A model generated the notes under the pieces. That model was not told the origin of the DNA, ran no database searches, and saw only the letters and a program-made list of their open reading frames with translations. Position numbers and translations under genes: made by a program. From Segatella copri (GTDB lineage Bacteria > Bacteroidota > Bacteroidia > Bacteroidales > Bacteroidaceae): a DNA stretch of 64,000 nt. Positions 52,459 to 61,456 of the stretch are shown here, one piece after another. Where the stretch lies: assembly GCF_019249655.2 (NCBI RefSeq), contig NZ_CP137557.1, forward strand, positions 2,203,001 to 2,267,000, given 5' to 3'. Position 1 is the stretch's first letter. Every line of letters begins with the position of its first letter.

Positions 52459-54052
52459 CCTCAAATCCGCAACCGCCCTCATAAGATGACACAGAGGTCA
52501 AAAAGGTAGCGACACTGTGGCAAAAGAGGGTGCAACGCAGCAAAAATCGCCACAAAGACGCATTAAATCCCCTTACCCCACCATGCGACTTGAGGCAATA
52601 CGCAAAATCACGACCATAAGTTGTCGGTGTCATCCAAAGTCATTCTGGAACACATCAGCATAAGCGTTGTTGCATGAATAGATATTCAGCACATACTGCC
52701 TTGATGTCCTGACCCATTTGGCTGGCACAGAGATGAACTTGAAGACAAACGCCTTGATGCGGCTTGTTGCTTTGAGTCCGAACCTCTTCACGTCAAGCCT
52801 CGCCATGATGAATTTATAGAAGTTGCGTATGAGTGCCGTAAGCAGAAGAAACACCGTGTTTTCTCCCATGAAGGATTTTGGAAGCCTGTTCCAGCCGAAT
52901 CCGTTATTCATTTCATCGAAGATGCGTTCCTTCCCTCCACGGAGGTTATAGAATTTGACAATCTCTTTCTCGGAAGACTCGTAGTCATTTGTAAGGATGC
53001 AGCGGTAGGTGTATTCGCCTTCCCACAGGTCAATCTCACCGTCAATTCGCTTCTGCCTTTGGATTACAAGACGGTATGCCCTCCCTTTCCATTTCTCAAC
53101 AAGAATGGAGTTCAGTTCAAACTCAATGCCGCCCAGTTCCTCTCTCTTCCACCCTCTGAGTGCAAAGATGTCATCGTAGAGCGAACCGCAGCGGTTGGCG
53201 CGGATATAGAAAGTCATGCAATGCTTTCCGACCTCTTCCACAATTTCCTCTGAGCAGGATCCGCAATCTGCCCTGAAACGATTGACTGTCAATCCTTTCT
53301 GTTCAATCCTCTCAAAGAATCTCCTCAACGTGTCCTTCTGGTGGAAACGAACGTTAGTGTTGCCGTCGCTGTTCTCTATGCCGACAATCATGTCGCCAAT
53401 GACAGCCACACCTGGACGGTACCCGAGAAACTTCTTGTATGTGGGTTTCGCATCAAACTTCTCAGCCTCTATGAACTGGTGGTCGAAGTCAACGTCATAC
53501 CCCTCGCCCTCTTTCAGCTGCCCTGTGGACAATAGGCAATTGAGGAGCAGTGTATTCAGCATGTCTGCCGTGTTGAAGTCGTAGGTCTTGCCAGTGTCGG
53601 ATGTGTAGGAAATGTTATCCTGGGTCAGTTCCTTTATGGCTCTGAGAATCGTGTCGGCACTGCATGTGCGAAGTGTCGGATGAAGCGAGAGGTGATACAT
53701 CAGATGAGTGGTGACATCCTCTATGCATGAGCCGCCACAGAAATAAACGCTCATAAGCGAACGGATGATTTCGCTGTATTGATAACCATACAGCCTACAT
53801 CTCATACCGAGGGTTGAGTCGATTACAGATGAGAGATTGGAGTCAAATTGCTCCATTATTGAAAAAATTCCTCCAAAAGGAGAGAGTTTCTCAGATTTTA
53901 TTGCTACCTTTGCCATGTCTGTCGGGTTTGATACATATTTTGATTTGCAACACTAAGATAGGTGAAAAATCTGACATGGCAAAATCCTGAGCAACTTTTT
54001 GTTGCTCAGGTACTTATAAAATAAGTTAAACTAAAATGCTGCGGAATTTAGG
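52459..54052 (-). mobile_element. IS1380-family insertion sequence, copy 2
   Basis: 1594 bp, ends CCTCAAATCCGCAAC (left) and the minus-strand CCTAAATTCCGCAGC (right). Target duplication ATTAT at 52454-52458 and 54053-54057. Divergent from copy 1, so the two insertions are independent lineages. Confidence 0.92.
52630..53916 (-). CDS. IS1380-family transposase, copy 2
   Basis: 428 aa, the same length as copy 1, with KLSPFGGIFSIMEQFDSNL, YDVDFDHQFIEAEKFDAKPT, RADCGSCSEEIVEEV and NLRGGKERIFDEMNNGFG. Substitutions are spread through the protein. Intact. Confidence 0.92.
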   Translation of the reverse strand: MAKVAIKSEKLSPFGGIFSIMEQFDSNLSSVIDSTLGMRCRLYGYQYSEIIRSLMSVYFCGGSCIEDVTTHLMYHLSLHPTLRTCSADTILRAIKELTQDNISYTSDTGKTYDFNTADMLNTLLLNCLLSTGQLKEGEGYDVDFDHQFIEAEKFDAKPTYKKFLGYRPGVAVIGDMIVGIENSDGNTNVRFHQKDTLRRFFERIEQKGLTVNRFRADCGSCSEEIVEEVGKHCMTFYIRANRCGSLYDDIFALRGWKREELGGIEFELNSILVEKWKGRAYRLVIQRQKRIDGEIDLWEGEYTYRCILTNDYESSEKEIVKFYNLRGGKERIFDEMNNGFGWNRLPKSFMGENTVFLLLTALIRNFYKFIMARLDVKRFGLKATSRIKAFVFKFISVPAKWVRTSRQYVLNIYSCNNAYADVFQNDFG

Positions 54053-54089
54053 ATTATCTTCTTCATAATCAATATGTTTTAAAGTTCGT

Positions 54090-54605
54090 TTATTCCATTC
54101 TTCCATATTTCATTTCCACGCCTTCCTTATCATACTGCTTGCGCTTGCCGGTTGGTGGCTCAGTAAGCGTGATGCGAACAACAGCCGTGCGTGATAGGGA
54201 ACGGGCGATGCTCTGGTCGAAAGCATCCATGTGTTGAGGAAGGAAACGCTCACAGATTAGTCTAAGACCATGAATTTTCTCTGCATCCTCGGTCACGATT
54301 TCAGCCTTGCCGAATGCAATGGCTGATTTGAACTGCAGGGTGAAACTGCCGTCCTTCGGACCAACCGTAGGCGCACAACGGGTTACGGCTGAAAGGCAAA
54401 CCTCAGGATGAGCCTTGATTGCCTCCAACTTCTTGCCTTCCAAGGCACCATGAAAATACCAGTTCATATCATCATCTGATGCGAGCGACAGCGGTAAACC
54501 ATAAGGTTTGCCGTCTTCGTCAATAAAACTGACAGTTATATACGGAGCCTTGTGCATTACTTCCAATGCCCACTCACTATCCATTTCTCTTGATTTCTTT
54601 CTCAT
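54090..54605 (-). CDS. Pyridoxamine 5'-phosphate oxidase-like flavoprotein
   Basis: A 171 aa split-barrel FMN-binding protein (YITVSFIDEDGKPYGLPLSL, LQFKSAIAFGKAEIV, DQSIARSLSRTAVVRITL). Resembles the PNPOx-like/nitroimidazole-resistance class; true pyridoxamine oxidase activity is doubtful. It overlaps a short frame at 54577-54729. Confidence 0.8.
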   Translation of the reverse strand: MRKKSREMDSEWALEVMHKAPYITVSFIDEDGKPYGLPLSLASDDDMNWYFHGALEGKKLEAIKAHPEVCLSAVTRCAPTVGPKDGSFTLQFKSAIAFGKAEIVTEDAEKIHGLRLICERFLPQHMDAFDQSIARSLSRTAVVRITLTEPPTGKRKQYDKEGVEMKYGRME

Positions 54606-54729
54606 TTTTTAATCCTTTGTACTTAAATACTTTAACCATATCCTTGTCGCCACCTACGAGCTGGCTGCATCTGTTCAGCATTCCGGTGTCAGAGAAACCG
54701 CATTTGTTACCTATATGTTCTAAATCCAT
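54577..54729 (-). CDS. 50-aa open frame, possible AraC-type remnant
   Basis: MDLEHIGNKCGFSDTGMLNR then a basic tail. The CGFSD motif is like the second HTH of AraC-family regulators, but most of the domain is missing. It overlaps the start of the flavoprotein gene. Low confidence. Confidence 0.3.
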   Translation of the reverse strand: MDLEHIGNKCGFSDTGMLNRCSQLVGGDKDMVKVFKYKGLKNEKEIKRNG

Positions 54730-54801
54730 TATTATGGTGTAAAAATAGTAAAAACTGGAATAGAAAACGAACTTTTGTTTGCTTTCCTGTTCTGTTTTTG
54801 A

Positions 54802-55377
54802 CTATTCTTTCAAAGCCTTGCCGTCGGAGAAAGCGTTTCCGACTTTCTCGCCCAGTTGGATATAGCCGTGATGAATAGGGGCGAAGACAATCAGTTCCAT
54901 CTTCTCCATGTCTGGATTTCCGTCTTCTGCCAGATACTTTTCATCCACAAGAATATTGACGATTTCGGCAACGAGATAATAGCCGGTTTCGCTTTCGTCA
55001 TACTTCTCCTTGATGCGGCACTCCAGGGTCATCGGGAAATCGGTGAACACAGGAGCGTTGACCATAGTCGCCTTCTCGATGCTCCATCCAGTCTTCTCCA
55101 TCTTCTTCGGGTCGTTCTTGGCAGAAACAATGCCCACGAAATCAGAAGCCACCATGGTTTTCTTGGTAGCGAAGGCAACGGTAAACTCGCCGCCAAGCTT
55201 CAGGTTGTCTGTGGTGACGTGATTTCCCATCGAGATCATAATCTCCTTCATGTCCCACTGTCCTGCCCAGGCAGCGTTCATTGCGTTGGCAACTCCATCC
55301 TTATTATATGTGCCGATAATCAGCACAGGCTGTGGTGCAAACCACGGCTTTGGTGCAAAACTTTTCATATGCTTCAT
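54802..55377 (-). CDS. Flavin reductase family protein
   Basis: A 191 aa FMN-binding split-barrel protein (FAPKPWFAPQPVLIIGTYNK, GVANAMNAAWAGQWD, GEFTVAFATKKTMVASDFVG). The family transfers electrons to flavin or reduces FMN. Normal length. It starts 11 bp from the DUF1294 gene's stop, suggesting one operon running left to 54802. Confidence 0.85.
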   Translation of the reverse strand: MKHMKSFAPKPWFAPQPVLIIGTYNKDGVANAMNAAWAGQWDMKEIMISMGNHVTTDNLKLGGEFTVAFATKKTMVASDFVGIVSAKNDPKKMEKTGWSIEKATMVNAPVFTDFPMTLECRIKEKYDESETGYYLVAEIVNILVDEKYLAEDGNPDMEKMELIVFAPIHHGYIQLGEKVGNAFSDGKALKE

Positions 55378-55388
55378 TCTTTTTTTTG

Positions 55389-55676
55389 TTATCTATTCAT
55401 GTGTAAATACGTCATCAGCGCAATCTGTATCAGCAGAATAGCAGGAATGCCGTATTTGAAATTCTTGTGCATCGTCTTATGGTGCCAGACTTTCATTCCC
55501 ATCCATGCCCCGATGCTTCCTCCAAGTACAGCCAGTAACAAAAGCGTGGCTTCGGAAATGCGCCACTTGGCTTTCTTCGCCTTGTATTTGTCAATGCCGT
55601 ACACGATGAATGTAACTGCATTGATGCCCAGGAGATAGTAGGCGAGGTAACTATGTAATGTGTTAATACTCTTCAA
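55389..55676 (-). CDS. DUF1294 membrane protein
   Basis: A 95 aa protein with hydrophobic segments (YYLLGINAVTFIVYGIDKYK, LLLAVLGGSIGAWMGMKVWH, ILLIQIALMTYL) typical of DUF1294. Function unknown; relatives lie next to stress genes. Confidence 0.85.
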   Translation of the reverse strand: MKSINTLHSYLAYYLLGINAVTFIVYGIDKYKAKKAKWRISEATLLLLAVLGGSIGAWMGMKVWHHKTMHKNFKYGIPAILLIQIALMTYLHMNR

Positions 55677-55694
55677 CTGCGTTTTCTTATCTCT

Positions 55695-56072
55695 TTAAAA
55701 TCCCAACTCCACATCCTTTCGGAATGGTGCGAGCGAAAGCCCGGCCATCTTGAAATGCTGTTTTCCCCAAGGAATGCCGATGATCGTTATACATAAGAGA
55801 AAGCCGAAGAACAGATGCATGAGGCAAGCCCACAATCCTCCGAATATCAGCCAGAGTAAATTCAGCGGAATGCGAATGCAACCAGTTGGACTATTCGATT
55901 CTCTTACCGTAGAACCAAAAGGCCATAGGCAGAGCAAGCCAATCTTGAATGTCTGTATCGCAAAGGGAATGCCGATGACAGTACATGCAAGAGCCAGACT
56001 TCCGGTGAAATAACCGATGGCAGCTTCGAGACCTCCGAAGAGCCACCAAAGTAAGTTTCCTATTATGCGCAT
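55695..56072 (-). CDS. YccF-family membrane protein
   Basis: A 125 aa protein with two copies of a short YccF repeat (LLWWLFGGLEAAIGYFTGSL and LLWLIFGGLWACLMHLFFGF, each followed by a TIIGIP/TVIGIP motif and an F-K turn). E. coli YccF is about 148 aa. Inner-membrane protein of unknown function. Confidence 0.85.
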   Translation of the reverse strand: MRIIGNLLWWLFGGLEAAIGYFTGSLALACTVIGIPFAIQTFKIGLLCLWPFGSTVRESNSPTGCIRIPLNLLWLIFGGLWACLMHLFFGFLLCITIIGIPWGKQHFKMAGLSLAPFRKDVELGF

Positions 56073-56076
56073 AAGA

Positions 56077-56718
56077 TTATTCTTTTATATTCTTGTTAAT
56101 TTCTTGCCATTCCTGATGTTCTTCCAGATGATTGGTCTTTACCAGTACGCTCTGAAAGCCAAAACGCTTACCTGCTTCGGCATTCTCAGCACGGTCATCG
56201 AAATAGAGAGTGGTGGCAGGATTCAATCCAGTCTGTTGCGTCATCTCTTCATAGATTTCGACGGATGGCTTTTCCTTTCGCATGGCGTATGAGAGGAACA
56301 CTTCATCAAACAGCTCGTCTGTGGAATATCCCAGCTGATTCATCTGACTAACTGATTTCTGCCAAAGCGTATCGTTGATGTTGCTGAGCAGATAGACCTT
56401 GTATTGCTTCCGAAGCTTGACCAATGCCTCCAGTCTTTCCACGGGCAGATTGCCACACAGCTCTTCCAGGACTTTCTCAATATCCCCGGTTGTGGTTCCT
56501 TTACGGCAAAGGCTCAGCATCTCTTTCAAAGTCTCAGCTTCCGCCACCATACCATTGATATATTGGTGCATCAGTCTCTTGATCTTTCGGACATGGATAA
56601 GTCGCTTGAACGCCGTAACGCCCAGGCTCTCCATGGCTTTTACAACAGCCACATCATCGATGTTCACGATGACACCTCCGTAATCAAAGACGAGAGTTTC
56701 TATCTGTTTCATGCTCAT
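56077..56718 (-). CDS. HAD-family hydrolase
   Basis: A 213 aa HAD superfamily phosphatase of the YihX/epoxide-hydrolase N-terminal type. Motif I VFDYGGVIV (the catalytic Asp), motif II LLSNIN, motif IV TLYFDDRAENAEAG. The first motif differs from the usual DxDG (DYGG), as in YihX relatives. 4 bp from the YccF gene. Confidence 0.85.
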   Translation of the reverse strand: MSMKQIETLVFDYGGVIVNIDDVAVVKAMESLGVTAFKRLIHVRKIKRLMHQYINGMVAEAETLKEMLSLCRKGTTTGDIEKVLEELCGNLPVERLEALVKLRKQYKVYLLSNINDTLWQKSVSQMNQLGYSTDELFDEVFLSYAMRKEKPSVEIYEEMTQQTGLNPATTLYFDDRAENAEAGKRFGFQSVLVKTNHLEEHQEWQEINKNIKE

Positions 56719-56728
56719 TTTTCTATTG

Positions 56729-57025
56729 TTACAATTCTCTCATGACATGCTTGATGGCGGCAACCGGGTGATATAAAATCATTCTCGGCCCAGCCCAGCG
56801 CATCACTTTGCACATTCGTTCTTTCATCTGAGGGCGATAGCAGTGGATGGGACACTTCTTGCAAGTAGGCTTGTTTTCGCCAAACTTACAGCGTTCCAGT
56901 CTTGCAGTAGCGTACTGTAGCAACTCTTGGCACCCAGGACATAATTCCTTGTTGCCCTCCTTCTTTCTGCAGTACAAACGTATCATCTGCTCCACAACTC
57001 GCTGTTCTTCCTTTATTCTTTTCAT
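56729..57025 (-). CDS. Nitrous-oxide-stimulated-promoter family protein
   Basis: A 98 aa Cys-rich protein matching the family (LYCRKKEGNKELCPGCQELL, YATARLERCKFGENKPTCKK, RMCKVMRWAGPRM). The role is unknown. Three bases separate it from the next gene. Confidence 0.85.
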   Translation of the reverse strand: MKRIKEEQRVVEQMIRLYCRKKEGNKELCPGCQELLQYATARLERCKFGENKPTCKKCPIHCYRPQMKERMCKVMRWAGPRMILYHPVAAIKHVMREL

Positions 57026-57029
57026 CTTT

Positions 57030-57329
57030 TTATGTCAAGAATGGATCAAGCGTAGCCAGCAGTTCGGCTTTATCTACCACACCGCTTGTGCGCCACAATA
57101 CTTCTCCGTTCCGGAAGAGCATGAGCGTAGGCACGGATTGGATGCGGTATTGGCTTGCTGTTACGCCGTACTTGTCCACATCCACCTTGATGATTCGGAT
57201 GCGGTCGCCCAATACACTCTTTACCTGCTCCAGAATGGGATGCATCGCCTTGCAAGGTTGGCACCATGTAGCAAAGAAATCGACCAGAACAAGCTGGTCA
57301 CTATTGATTACGTCATTGAATGTCTCCAT
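57030..57329 (-). CDS. Thioredoxin-like protein
   Basis: A 99 aa thioredoxin fold with the active-site motif FFATWCQPCKAM, the cis-Pro region SVPTLMLFRNG and a cofactor-independent length. Standard thioredoxin WCGPC reads WCQPC here. It reduces disulfides; located next to the esterase gene. Confidence 0.88.
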   Translation of the reverse strand: METFNDVINSDQLVLVDFFATWCQPCKAMHPILEQVKSVLGDRIRIIKVDVDKYGVTASQYRIQSVPTLMLFRNGEVLWRTSGVVDKAELLATLDPFLT

Positions 57330-57331
57330 AA

Positions 57332-58132
57332 TTATCTTTCTATTTCCGTGAAACGATTAAAAGTTCTGCCGTCCCTCGTAACTTTCCCGAAGAACATATC
57401 TTCCGGTCTAACCCAATAGGCTTGGTCTCCATAGAGAGCCTGATAAACCACCATGCGCTCCTGAGTCTCGGAGTCGAAGGCAGAATGGATGAACTTGTAT
57501 TTGCCGCCCTTGAAGTGCTGGAAATATCTTTCTTCCTTTGCTGAAAACTCCATCAGCATTTTCTGGGCAAGGGGAGCGTACCAGGTCTTCACCTCCTGCT
57601 CTGTAGGCGTATGACCGCCAGGGAAATGGAAGGCTTGGTTGTAATGGTGCAGGAAGAGAGGGGAGAAGTGAGCCAGGGTGTCCTGCTCACCAAAAAGTCC
57701 CCACACACGATTCTTATAATAGGGGTTGCAATGGTCGAACTGCACGGCTTCCAGTTCCGCAAACTCCTCAATCAGCGCCTCGTCAATCACCAGCCGCTGA
57801 TTGCCGTCCCTTCTCGGTGCCTTGTATTCATGCTCGCCGATTCGCTCCTTCAGAAACTCCGTCATCATGAAATACGGATTGCCGAGCAGGGCAGGGATGC
57901 CCACCACCGGAGCCAGCATCTGGGCGAGGAAAGAGCCGCAGCTGTTGCCCAGAAGCAAGTCGGGCTGCTCCCGGTCGATGATGGAGCGAATCTCCTTCAG
58001 TGCCTCCTTGGAGTGCAAAGGGAGGTCGGGAGTCAGCACCACCGCCGTCCCCTCAAACGCCTCTTTCAAGGCTCTCGCCATCGGACAGCTGCCCGTAGCG
58101 AAGAATCCGTGTAGGAATAATATCTTCTTCAT
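57332..58132 (-). CDS. YqiA/YcfP-like alpha/beta hydrolase
   Basis: A 266 aa protein. KILFLHGFFATGS and LLLGNSCGSFLAQML (Ser nucleophile in a G-N-S-C-G context) match YqiA-like esterases; the family is normally about 190 aa, so the C-terminal extension is unusual. 2 bp from the thioredoxin gene. Confidence 0.75.
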   Translation of the reverse strand: MKKILFLHGFFATGSCPMARALKEAFEGTAVVLTPDLPLHSKEALKEIRSIIDREQPDLLLGNSCGSFLAQMLAPVVGIPALLGNPYFMMTEFLKERIGEHEYKAPRRDGNQRLVIDEALIEEFAELEAVQFDHCNPYYKNRVWGLFGEQDTLAHFSPLFLHHYNQAFHFPGGHTPTEQEVKTWYAPLAQKMLMEFSAKEERYFQHFKGGKYKFIHSAFDSETQERMVVYQALYGDQAYWVRPEDMFFGKVTRDGRTFNRFTEIER

Positions 58133-58159
58133 GCTCTAATCTTCAATGTCTTGTCTTGT

Positions 58160-58789
58160 TTACTTTGCGTCTCTTTTCTTGATAGGTCCGGAGTGATTGC
58201 CTTTATTCAGTTTGATTCCGTGCTTGTTGAGAATGCGGAATACGGAGCTTCTGCTTCTGAATCCGCTGGCTCTCCAGATTTCATCTATCGGATGTCCGGC
58301 AACATAGAGGTTCACTACAGTCTTCTCTCTGTCGAGCTTCTGCATCTTGCTGGCAGAAACAGGAGGCAGAGACACAATCATCTTTTCCTGCAGCTTGATT
58401 ACATGCTCTGCAGATTTCCTGAGTGCAAGGACTTCGTCGGGCAGGGAACCCATCATTACCAATACGTCTGATGGCTTGGTTTCCGGAAACAGGATGTTGC
58501 TGGAGTCAATCCGGTCGTGGATGCTGATGATGCGAATGACCTTGACCCGGCAGAATTCCAGGAATATTGCCAGTTCACGACTGCCACGCAAGGCGTTGGA
58601 AAATTTCGGAATCACGAGTTCATCGCCTCTTTGCAATGCTGCCATCAGCTGTTTCCACAGCGGTCTGTGGCGTTCGTTATCATCACTTTCTTCGATGATT
58701 CTTACACAACCGAACTCGTTCATCCATTTGCGGTCTTCTTCCAGTTTGTCATACTGGGATGTAGCCATGATGTAGCCTACTTTTGCCAT
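58160..58789 (-). CDS. Resolvase-like protein with degenerate catalytic site
   Basis: A 209 aa serine-recombinase-like protein: KVGYIMATSQYDKLEEDRKW is the N-terminal strand, but the conserved Arg of RVS is Met and the Ser appears as Thr-Ser. GDELVIPKFSNALRGSRELA matches the resolvase core, and a C-terminal HTH (EIWRASGFRSRSSVFRILNK) binds DNA. It may be a repurposed resolvase. Leftward, 28 bp from the esterase. Confidence 0.65.
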   Translation of the reverse strand: MAKVGYIMATSQYDKLEEDRKWMNEFGCVRIIEESDDNERHRPLWKQLMAALQRGDELVIPKFSNALRGSRELAIFLEFCRVKVIRIISIHDRIDSSNILFPETKPSDVLVMMGSLPDEVLALRKSAEHVIKLQEKMIVSLPPVSASKMQKLDREKTVVNLYVAGHPIDEIWRASGFRSRSSVFRILNKHGIKLNKGNHSGPIKKRDAK

Positions 58790-59053
58790 ATCAAAATGTT
58801 TTATTGACTGATATCTTGATAGTTATGCGCCTTTTTACGGCAGGATAACACCTGCTCAGGCACGATTCTTCTGCAAAGATACAAATTATATTCAGAAATG
58901 GATTCATACTGCCTGGTTTTGTTGGTGCAGCAGACTTGATTTAACCTAATTTATAAATTAGGAGCACTCCTACAAGAATCATACTGCAAAGAGTATGAAA
59001 CATAAAATAACATAAAGTCTGATTGTAGTGTCGTTAATGTGGAATTTTATCTG

Positions 59054-59061
59054 TATCTTTG
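59054..59061 (+). promoter_or_regulatory. Promoter of the 59082-62927 block
   Basis: TATCTTTG is a perfect -7 element, 20 bp before the ATG at 59082, which implies a very short leader. The 265 bp before it show nothing else. Confidence 0.55.
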
Positions 59062-59081
59062 CACGCAAAATTTTCAATTAC

Positions 59082-60215
59082 ATGCCAATGGATAATAGGA
59101 ATACAGTACAGTTGAACAGTTTTGTCGGTTGCCTCGGTAACTCTTCAGCAACAGGTCTCAAAAACCAAATGAAAGAAAGTAAAGCAAGTGAAAGAAAAAC
59201 AACTCAGCAGAGTTTATTCTTTCACTTGCTTTTTTTATGTGCCTTACTCATGATCACCTCATGCTGTGGAAGTCGTCAATATGATTTCAAGTCTTCTGAA
59301 GATGCGTTGAAACAATACCAGGCTTTCTTTCAAACTATGAAAGGGCATTCAGACTCTGATGCAGAGCATCTTGCAGACTTCATCAACCAGTGGCACGAGT
59401 ATGGAGACACCGTCTTGAACTACATCAGGAAGGATCCTTCGTTCAATGCGCACAGTGGGCTTTCCATGAAGTATGATCTGATTTCAGACTCCATCCGCAC
59501 AGAACTGCTGGGGATGACCGGCAACTGTACTTTGAGTGATGTGGCTTATGTGAAGCTCCACACCTCTTTATATAAGGATAACAAGGAACTCGGCTCTCTG
59601 AAGGAAAATGCCATCAAGTTCTTCGCCACCTTGGATCAATCGGCTGTCTATGACCTGGAAGTTCACAGAGCCTTGGCCAACTACTCCAAGTTCCTGCTGA
59701 GCACTAAGTCGCATGGCATCAAGTCAAGAAAGGAACTCGTGGCGTTCCTGCATGAGGAAGACTGCCATTTCCGCACGTTCCTCGCCCATATCGACGAATG
59801 CTCATCCATTGGAATGACGGAAATCACCAACCATACGGCAGACATCTCTTCTGCCATCTACAAATCCGCTTCCAGGAATAAGTTGCCAGCTTCTGAGACA
59901 CTCGTCCTCATGTCGATGCGAACAGACCGCCGTCTGATTCTCAACGCCCAGGTTTGCCGTGACGCTTTGAAGCGAGGAAAAATCAGAGATGCCATTCAAG
60001 CCAATGCCTATCTCTGGATGATATTGCAGCCTTATCTCTCGATGGATGCGCTGGCCATTGCCATGCTCACCCCGGAGCAGGCTCAGCTGATGACGGACAT
60101 CGCCAAGGATTATCCTGCCATCATCACGAGACTTGAAGGCAAGCACCTTGTCAACAAGGAAGTGTCCAACAAGATTCCAGCCCAGCTGATGCGTCTTTAC
60201 ATATCAACCCTCTAA
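59082..60215 (+). CDS. Putative lipoprotein with hairpin in its signal-peptide region
   Basis: 377 aa from the ATG at 59082 (Met at 59169 is an alternative). The signal is SLFFHLLFLCALLMITSCCG, with the lipobox Cys near residue 62. The mature protein is mostly alpha-helical (LKENAIKFFATLDQSAVYDL, LPASETLVLMSMRTDRRLIL). A stem-loop with a T-run (59181-59237) covers the signal-peptide codons, resembling an intrinsic terminator inside the gene. No family recognised. Confidence 0.55.
   Translation: MPMDNRNTVQLNSFVGCLGNSSATGLKNQMKESKASERKTTQQSLFFHLLFLCALLMITSCCGSRQYDFKSSEDALKQYQAFFQTMKGHSDSDAEHLADFINQWHEYGDTVLNYIRKDPSFNAHSGLSMKYDLISDSIRTELLGMTGNCTLSDVAYVKLHTSLYKDNKELGSLKENAIKFFATLDQSAVYDLEVHRALANYSKFLLSTKSHGIKSRKELVAFLHEEDCHFRTFLAHIDECSSIGMTEITNHTADISSAIYKSASRNKLPASETLVLMSMRTDRRLILNAQVCRDALKRGKIRDAIQANAYLWMILQPYLSMDALAIAMLTPEQAQLMTDIAKDYPAIITRLEGKHLVNKEVSNKIPAQLMRLYISTL
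59181..59237 (+). promoter_or_regulatory. Terminator-like hairpin within the coding sequence
   Basis: AAAGCAAGTGAAAGAA (59181-59196) pairs perfectly over 16 bp with TTCTTTCACTTGCTTT (59217-59232), followed by five more T. It could attenuate transcription unless translation or a factor prevents folding. The alternative is that the true gene begins after it. Confidence 0.55.
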
Positions 60216-60227
60216 TCTTTCATTATC

Positions 60228-60683
60228 ATGTTACAGGAAGCTATCTACAAATTCAAGGCATCCGGCCCCATGCTGTTGCCAGAGCTGATTGACAATTATT
60301 GGATTGGCGAGATAAAGGCATACGAAGATTATGCCATTCTTCCCTACGAAGTGCATATTCCACAACCTATAGATAAGGTGATTGATATGTTCGAAATGAA
60401 TGCCGATCTTGCCATTCTCTACCATCTGGAGCCATCAGTCCATACGGTGTTCGGACATGAATGCTGCGCCTACTGCTATCCGGTCACCGAAAGGATGTTC
60501 AAGATCAACTGCAAGACTTCTGCCGATGGACTCATCCACGAGTTGAATGTGACGATTTATAATTCCATCGAACTCATGTCGGCAGATCTTTTTGAAGACC
60601 TCCGGCTGCACGAGCGTCGCGGCACGTTTCGGGCTAAGCGAGAACACGTACAGATCATGAATGATTTCAACTGCGGTCTCTAG
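60228..60683 (+). CDS. Uncharacterised protein
   Basis: A 151 aa protein (ELIDNYWIGEIKAYEDYAIL, VHTVFGHECCAYCYPVTERM) with a Cys pair in HECCAYCYP that may bind metal. It starts 12 bp after the lipoprotein. No function recognised. Confidence 0.5.
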   Translation: MLQEAIYKFKASGPMLLPELIDNYWIGEIKAYEDYAILPYEVHIPQPIDKVIDMFEMNADLAILYHLEPSVHTVFGHECCAYCYPVTERMFKINCKTSADGLIHELNVTIYNSIELMSADLFEDLRLHERRGTFRAKREHVQIMNDFNCGL

Positions 60684-61046
60684 ATGAACAAACAGACGTA
60701 TTACCTGATTGCAGACATCATACAAAGATACAGAACATGGATAATAGTTAAAGATACGGAACTGCTGGTAGAGATGAGAATCCTGCAGGATGGGGTGTTG
60801 AAGCCCTTGTTTTACAAGGGACTTTCGCTCCAGAGTTACAGAGATCATTACTCTTTCAGAAAAAAGCGAACCTGGAAAATCAATGAATACGACTTGAACC
60901 AGGGTCTGGCAGCTCTTTGTAGAAAAGATCCGAGCGCCAAGGGTAGAGTAGAGAAGGGCACTCTCACCCGGCGTGATGTCGAATACATTATAGAGAAAGC
61001 ATCCTTCGGAATCATCAAACTTGAATTAAGCGATTATGAGTACTAA
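60684..61046 (+). CDS. Uncharacterised protein
   Basis: A 120 aa basic protein that begins one base after the preceding stop codon. RYRTWIIVKDTELLVEMRIL is a beta-rich start. It overlaps the next gene by 11 bp. No family recognised. Confidence 0.5.
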   Translation: MNKQTYYLIADIIQRYRTWIIVKDTELLVEMRILQDGVLKPLFYKGLSLQSYRDHYSFRKKRTWKINEYDLNQGLAALCRKDPSAKGRVEKGTLTRRDVEYIIEKASFGIIKLELSDYEY

Positions 61047-61446
61047 ACGAAAAGTATATACATTCTATATAATAGCCATCCTGGTAATGGTGCTTGTTCT
61101 GATGCTCTTTGATTTAAACATCATGGCCAAGGCGATTGTCGGACTGATGATAGTCTTCTGCATCTTCGTGATGCGAAGCATACAGACGGCTTACCAACTG
61201 CCAGATGACATCGACCCTGATACGATGCTCCCGATAAAGCCTCATGGCAAATCGCCTGAAGCCATGCCTACAGAGAAGTCAGACCACAATTTCAATGTGG
61301 ATCTCTATCTCCGTCTTCTCATCGAAGCTGATGAAGAACTGACGAAAGACCCTACCATAGACCAGATGTCGCCCAGTTACAACATCCAGTTAAACAACAG
61401 AATTGCCGAGCGACTCGAATCACTCGACAAAGGTAATAACAAGTAA
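61036..61446 (+). CDS. Two-helix membrane protein
   Basis: A 136 aa protein with N-terminal hydrophobic helices (YIIAILVMVLVLMLFDLNIM, IVGLMIVFCIFVM) and a soluble C-terminal region. The translational overlap with the previous gene suggests the two are made together. Function unknown; conjugation-related by context only. Confidence 0.5.
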   Translation: MSTKRKVYTFYIIAILVMVLVLMLFDLNIMAKAIVGLMIVFCIFVMRSIQTAYQLPDDIDPDTMLPIKPHGKSPEAMPTEKSDHNFNVDLYLRLLIEADEELTKDPTIDQMSPSYNIQLNNRIAERLESLDKGNNK

Positions 61447-61456
61447 AAAAAAAATT

